From an uncultured Eubacteriales bacterium (GTDB lineage: Bacteria; Bacillota; Clostridia; Oscillospirales; Oscillospiraceae): 40,853 nt of DNA. A model generated the notes under the pieces. That model searched no databases and had not been told where the DNA came from. It worked only from the letters and a program-made list of their open reading frames with translations. The stretch covers positions 1 to 40,853 of the forward strand of contig ONNS01000035.1 in the NCBI GenBank assembly GCA_900319275.1, read 5' to 3'. Positions 37,679 to 40,853 of the stretch are shown piece after piece; within the stretch, counting starts at the first letter, position 1; each line of letters opens with the position of its first letter. The position numbers and the translations under genes were made by a program.

Positions 37679-40501
37679 TCAGTTTTCCTTATTCTTCTTG
37701 CAGCGCAGGGCGACGAGGCAGGCGCCGCCGAGGATGATCACGCCCAGGGCGATGTCGGCCGCGATCAGCCACTTCTGCCACAGCGGCAGCACCTTCACGA
37801 CCTGCACGCCGTCGTCGATGCCGTTCATGGCGGAGCTGTTGACGACCGTGTAGAGGATGTCGTGCGAGGCGTTGCGCAGCGCGGTGACCAGCGTCGGGTT
37901 GCTGGCGGCGTTGGGCATCTTATAGACCTCGGAGTCGGTGTTCAGCCAGAGGTCGGAGCCCGCCTGCAGGCCGCCGTCGATGAACATATAGGCCTCGTTG
38001 GCAGAGGCGTAGTCGGTCACAACGATGCCGTGGAAGCCCCATTCGTTGGTCAGCACGTCGGTCAGCAGGGACTTGTTCGCGCCGCACCAGATGCCGCCGA
38101 TGCCGTTGAAGGCGGCCATCATGCCGCGGCAGTCGGACTGCTTGACGGCCATTTCAAACGGGGTCATGTACAGCTCGCGCAGGGCCTGCTCGGTCACGAA
38201 GGTGGAGATGCCGTAGCGGCGCTGCTCCTGGTCGTTGAGGACAAGGTGCTTGAGGTAGCAGTACATACCCTTGCTCTGCGCACCCTCGACCTCGGCTGCG
38301 CAGATCACGCCGGCGAGATAGCCGTCCTCGGAATAGTACTCAAAGTTGCGTCCGCCGAGCGGCGTGCGGTGGGTGCCGGCGCCGGGGGCATACCAGCCCT
38401 GCACGTCCACGCTCAGGCCGTCCTCGCCGATGCACTTGCCGAAGGTCAGACCGAGCTCGGCGTTCCAGGTGGCGGCGAGCATCTCCTGGTTGGGATAGCC
38501 CATCGTTTCAACATTGCTCATAATGAGCTCGCCGGAGATGCCGGCAGGGCCGTCCTGGTCGCTGGACATGGGCTTGGAGATCGAGTTGATCGCCATGGTC
38601 TGCCAGCCGCCGAGACGCACCATTTCGACCATCTCATCAACGGTCAGGCAGTCGAGGATGGCTTCCCAGCCCTCGTCGTCATAAGCCTTGCCGCGCATGG
38701 AGATCAGGTTGAGATTCGCGCCGGAGCCGGTGGTGGGCATGACGGCGTTCGGATCGTCGTGATAGGGGTTGGTCTGGCTGTCCTTCACCAGCTGCTCGCT
38801 GGCTTCGACCTGGTAGAGGCCGCGCTTGTTGGGCGTGCCGACCTGCTTGGGCCAGGTGCCCTCCCAGTCATTGCGGCTGAGATAGACATAGCTGTCGTCG
38901 TAGTAGCTGTAGCTGCCGTTGTCGAAGTGGTTGGTGATCGCCGTGCCGGTCGCAAGATCGACAGCGTAGGTCTTATCATCGAAGCTCTTCTGCTCGTAGC
39001 TGCCGACGAGAGCGGCATCGCCCTCGGCGTCCATGCCGTCGGCGGTCGTGAGCCCCTTGGCGGCGAGGATGTTGTTGAGCGCGCTGTGGCAGTCGCTGCC
39101 GACGGCAAAGTAATAGGTGCCGTCATCGACGATGTAGGTCTTGGCCTTGGTGTAGTCGTAGGCGCGCAGCGTCTCCTTCGGGATCTCGATGGTGACGGTC
39201 TCGCTCGCGTTGGGGGCGAGCTCGGCGGTCTTGGCGAAGCCGCAGAGTTCGACGGCGGACTTTTCGACGAGGTTCTCGCGGTCATAGTCGGTGTAGGGGG
39301 ACTGCATATAGACCTCGACCGCGTCCTTGCCGGCCACGCTGCCGGTGTTCGTGACGGTGACGGTTGCGGTGAAGGAGCTGTCGTTCTCGGTCAGCTTATA
39401 ATCGCTGTAGCCGAAAGTCGTGTAGCTTTTGCCGTAGCCGAAGGGGAACTGCACCGCGGTCGTATAGTCGTAGTCGCCGGCGTTGCCCTGGCCGAGCACG
39501 GTGTCCTCATAGCGGGTCTCATAGTAGCGGTAGCCGATGTAGATGCTCTCGCCGTAGATCGTAAAGGAGTTCTTCGGGCCCTTTTCGTTGTTGGTGTTGG
39601 TGAACTCGCCGTAATTGAAGATCTGCGAGGCGGGGGCGCTGAGAGAATCATAGGCATAGGTGTCGACAAGGCGGCCCGAGGGGTTGATCTCGCCGGTCAG
39701 CACCTTGACGATGGAGGAGATGCCCTCCTGTCCGGGATAGCCAACCCAAAGGCAGCCCTTGATGCTCGGGTACTCGCTGCCGTCAGCCCAGCCCATTTCG
39801 ATGGCGTTGGCGGTGTTGAGCATGACGATCACGTTGTCAAAGTTTAAGTTGACATACTCGACGAGCGCCTTCTCGGCGTCGGTGAGCTTGAGCAGGTCGG
39901 CGGTGACGTCCTGCGCCTCGGCGCCGTTGCGGGAGATGACGATGATCGCCGCGTCGTTATACTCCTTGACAGAGGCCTCGACGGAGCTTAAGTAGGTGGA
40001 GGGATCCTCTTCCTTGCCGACGCGGGAGCTGGACTTCTCATAGACGGAATAGAGCGTGGGGTTGACAGAGAAGCCCTCGGCCTCGAGCGCATCCTTCAGG
40101 CTCTGGCATTTGGTGGTGTCGATCGCACCGGAGCCGAGACCGCCGTAGAGGAACTTGGCCGAGCCGATGCCGAAGAGGCTGATCTTCTTCCCGCTCTCGA
40201 GCGGCAGGACGTTGTCGTCGTTGCGCAGCAGGACGACGCCCTCACCGACGAGCTGACGGGAGAATTCCTTCTGATAGGCGACCAGCTCGTCATGGCTTAA
40301 AAAGTCGCTCTTGAAATACTCGCTGTCGCCGGGCTCGGTCGAGGCGACGGTCTTGCTGGTCGAATGACCCAGCGAGCGTGTGATGATGGTCGAATACTTC
40401 ATGGCGAAGTAGTTGGCCACGAGTGTCGCAATCAGCAGCAGCGCCAGAACGATGCTCCAGATGCGTGCGAAGGTTTTGTTGCTCATTTTCTTCTTTTCCA
40501 A
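37679..40501 (-). CDS. membrane-anchored GH3 beta-glucosidase-like protein, circularly permuted
   Basis: A 940-residue GH3 protein with membrane segments at about 14-34 and 909-931, so both ends are cytosolic and the body is outside. Domains come in reversed order: GH3 C-domain (about 70-345), Fn3-like (about 350-470), an insert (470-590), then the N-domain TIM barrel (600-880). The barrel holds KH (751-752) and the nucleophile Asp830 in GIVVTDYASANE. This permutation is known in some ruminal GH3 enzymes. I read the start as TTG at 40499-40501, because AAGGAGG is 7 nt upstream; an ATG 15 nt later is too far. Upstream of two esterases, it fits plant-glycan breakdown. Confidence 0.88.
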   Translation of the reverse strand: MEKKKMSNKTFARIWSIVLALLLIATLVANYFAMKYSTIITRSLGHSTSKTVASTEPGDSEYFKSDFLSHDELVAYQKEFSRQLVGEGVVLLRNDDNVLPLESGKKISLFGIGSAKFLYGGLGSGAIDTTKCQSLKDALEAEGFSVNPTLYSVYEKSSSRVGKEEDPSTYLSSVEASVKEYNDAAIIVISRNGAEAQDVTADLLKLTDAEKALVEYVNLNFDNVIVMLNTANAIEMGWADGSEYPSIKGCLWVGYPGQEGISSIVKVLTGEINPSGRLVDTYAYDSLSAPASQIFNYGEFTNTNNEKGPKNSFTIYGESIYIGYRYYETRYEDTVLGQGNAGDYDYTTAVQFPFGYGKSYTTFGYSDYKLTENDSSFTATVTVTNTGSVAGKDAVEVYMQSPYTDYDRENLVEKSAVELCGFAKTAELAPNASETVTIEIPKETLRAYDYTKAKTYIVDDGTYYFAVGSDCHSALNNILAAKGLTTADGMDAEGDAALVGSYEQKSFDDKTYAVDLATGTAITNHFDNGSYSYYDDSYVYLSRNDWEGTWPKQVGTPNKRGLYQVEASEQLVKDSQTNPYHDDPNAVMPTTGSGANLNLISMRGKAYDDEGWEAILDCLTVDEMVEMVRLGGWQTMAINSISKPMSSDQDGPAGISGELIMSNVETMGYPNQEMLAATWNAELGLTFGKCIGEDGLSVDVQGWYAPGAGTHRTPLGGRNFEYYSEDGYLAGVICAAEVEGAQSKGMYCYLKHLVLNDQEQRRYGISTFVTEQALRELYMTPFEMAVKQSDCRGMMAAFNGIGGIWCGANKSLLTDVLTNEWGFHGIVVTDYASANEAYMFIDGGLQAGSDLWLNTDSEVYKMPNAASNPTLVTALRNASHDILYTVVNSSAMNGIDDGVQVVKVLPLWQKWLIAADIALGVIILGGACLVALRCKKNKEN

Positions 40502-40547
40502 GAAAATTCCTCCTTTATATTTGGCGTGGTTTGTTCGCTTTGACTGA

Positions 40548-40577
40548 ATTATAACAAAAAGGCCGATCCTGCCGCAA
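40548..40577 (-). promoter_or_regulatory. promoter of the GH3/esterase operon
   Basis: On the minus strand TTGCGG (complement of 40572-40577), 18-nt spacer, TATAAT (complement of 40548-40553). The -35 lies in the right part of a terminator hairpin belonging to upstream transcription. Confidence 0.55.
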
Positions 40578-40604
40578 GGGTGCGGACAAGATCGGTCTTT
40601 TTCG
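40556..40604 (-). terminator. terminator hairpin upstream of the GH3 gene
   Basis: GGCCGATC (40561-40568) pairs with GATCGGTC (40590-40597), and CCGCA with TGCGG inside. On the minus strand it is followed by TTTTTG. It ends a transcript arriving from right of the window. Confidence 0.65.
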
Positions 40605-40639
40605 GGTCATAATCGGTTTTGCGTGGGATTTCGCGCGGG

Positions 40640-40800
40640 ACGCGGAGGCATCTGGGCCTGCCTTCCTACGATAACGGCATTCCGTACGGAGCGATCCCCT
40701 GATCGCTCCGTCGATTTCTGCGCAGGTTTCGCGGAGGCATCTGGGGAAACGGGACCTTCCCGCTGCCGGTGGCAGAGGAAGGGAAGGGCCCGTTTCCGCA
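40640..40800. repeat. structured non-coding right edge with direct repeats
   Basis: The 352 bp right of the GH3 gene hold no credible gene. The 15-mer GCGGAGGCATCTGGG occurs near 40640 and again near 40731. CGGAGCGATC (40687-40696) pairs with GATCGCTCCG (40701-40710). GGAAACGGG (40745-40753) pairs with CCCGTTTCC (40789-40797), with CCTTCCC/GGGAAGG inside. This looks like another palindromic intergenic element, possibly continuing past the window. Confidence 0.6.
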
Positions 40801-40853
40801 GCCGCGCCTTTGGCGGGCCGTCGCGTAAGCAGGCCCGGGAAAGGCATTCGCGG

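Overview
The window reads as chromosomal DNA of a high-GC gut-type member of the Clostridia, most likely an Oscillospiraceae/Ruminococcaceae relative. This placement is an inference. It rests on GC-rich codon use with strong AGGAGG-type ribosome sites and sigma-A promoters, VanW and DUF1934 proteins, a cobalamin riboswitch, and GC-rich palindromic intergenic repeats of a kind I associate with this group. About 33 protein genes are supported, including one 27-codon gene. I see no rRNA, tRNA, CRISPR array, transposase or phage gene.

Layout. 0.2-2.5 kb (minus): a small-protein/greA/PIG-V-like membrane glycosyltransferase operon. 2.6-4.1 kb (plus): murI and a DUF1934 gene behind a promoter with a hairpin-rich leader. 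4.1-5.4 kb (minus): cobalamin riboswitch, membrane-anchored DUF4430 protein and ECF S component, a vitamin B12 uptake unit. 5.4-9.6 kb (minus): three genes joined by 4-bp overlaps, a class-A-beta-lactamase-like serine hydrolase, a phosphodiester-glycosidase-domain protein and a degenerate Lgt-like membrane protein. 9.7-12.3 kb (plus): glycerol-1-phosphate dehydrogenase-like protein and a class I aminotransferase. 12.4-12.6 kb: a 27-aa gene with its own promoter, a hairpin over its ribosome site and a hairpin over its stop codon. 12.7-19.0 kb (minus): a complete oligopeptide ABC transporter, oppA-B-C-D-F.

19.1-22.7 kb: an IscR-like Rrf2 regulator diverges from nifS-like desulfurase, nifU-like scaffold and cysK. 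The two promoters share overlapping -35 boxes inside one inverted repeat. CysK makes the cysteine that the desulfurase uses for Fe-S cluster assembly. 22.9-23.5 kb: an XRE regulator. 23.6-30.9 kb (minus): htpG-hemW-vanW-metG operon. 31-33.1 kb (minus): a repeat-stalk surface protein with a sortase-like C-terminus. 33.2-35.5 kb (minus): LytTR response regulator and GHKL histidine kinase; the kinase is split by a frameshift at a run of eight A. 35.4-40.5 kb (minus): a membrane-anchored GH3 protein of reversed domain order, an exported esterase, and a second exported esterase that has lost its C-terminus and catalytic histidine.

The most unusual material is non-coding: a 74-nt four-way-junction palindrome at the left edge; two diverged copies of a multi-hairpin element about 13.6 kb apart in opposite orientation; a string of hairpins inside the opp operon; a heptamer tandem repeat that folds back on itself; and three adjacent 33-bp palindromic repeats touching the metG stop codon. 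All functional names come from motif reading alone; no database search was run.
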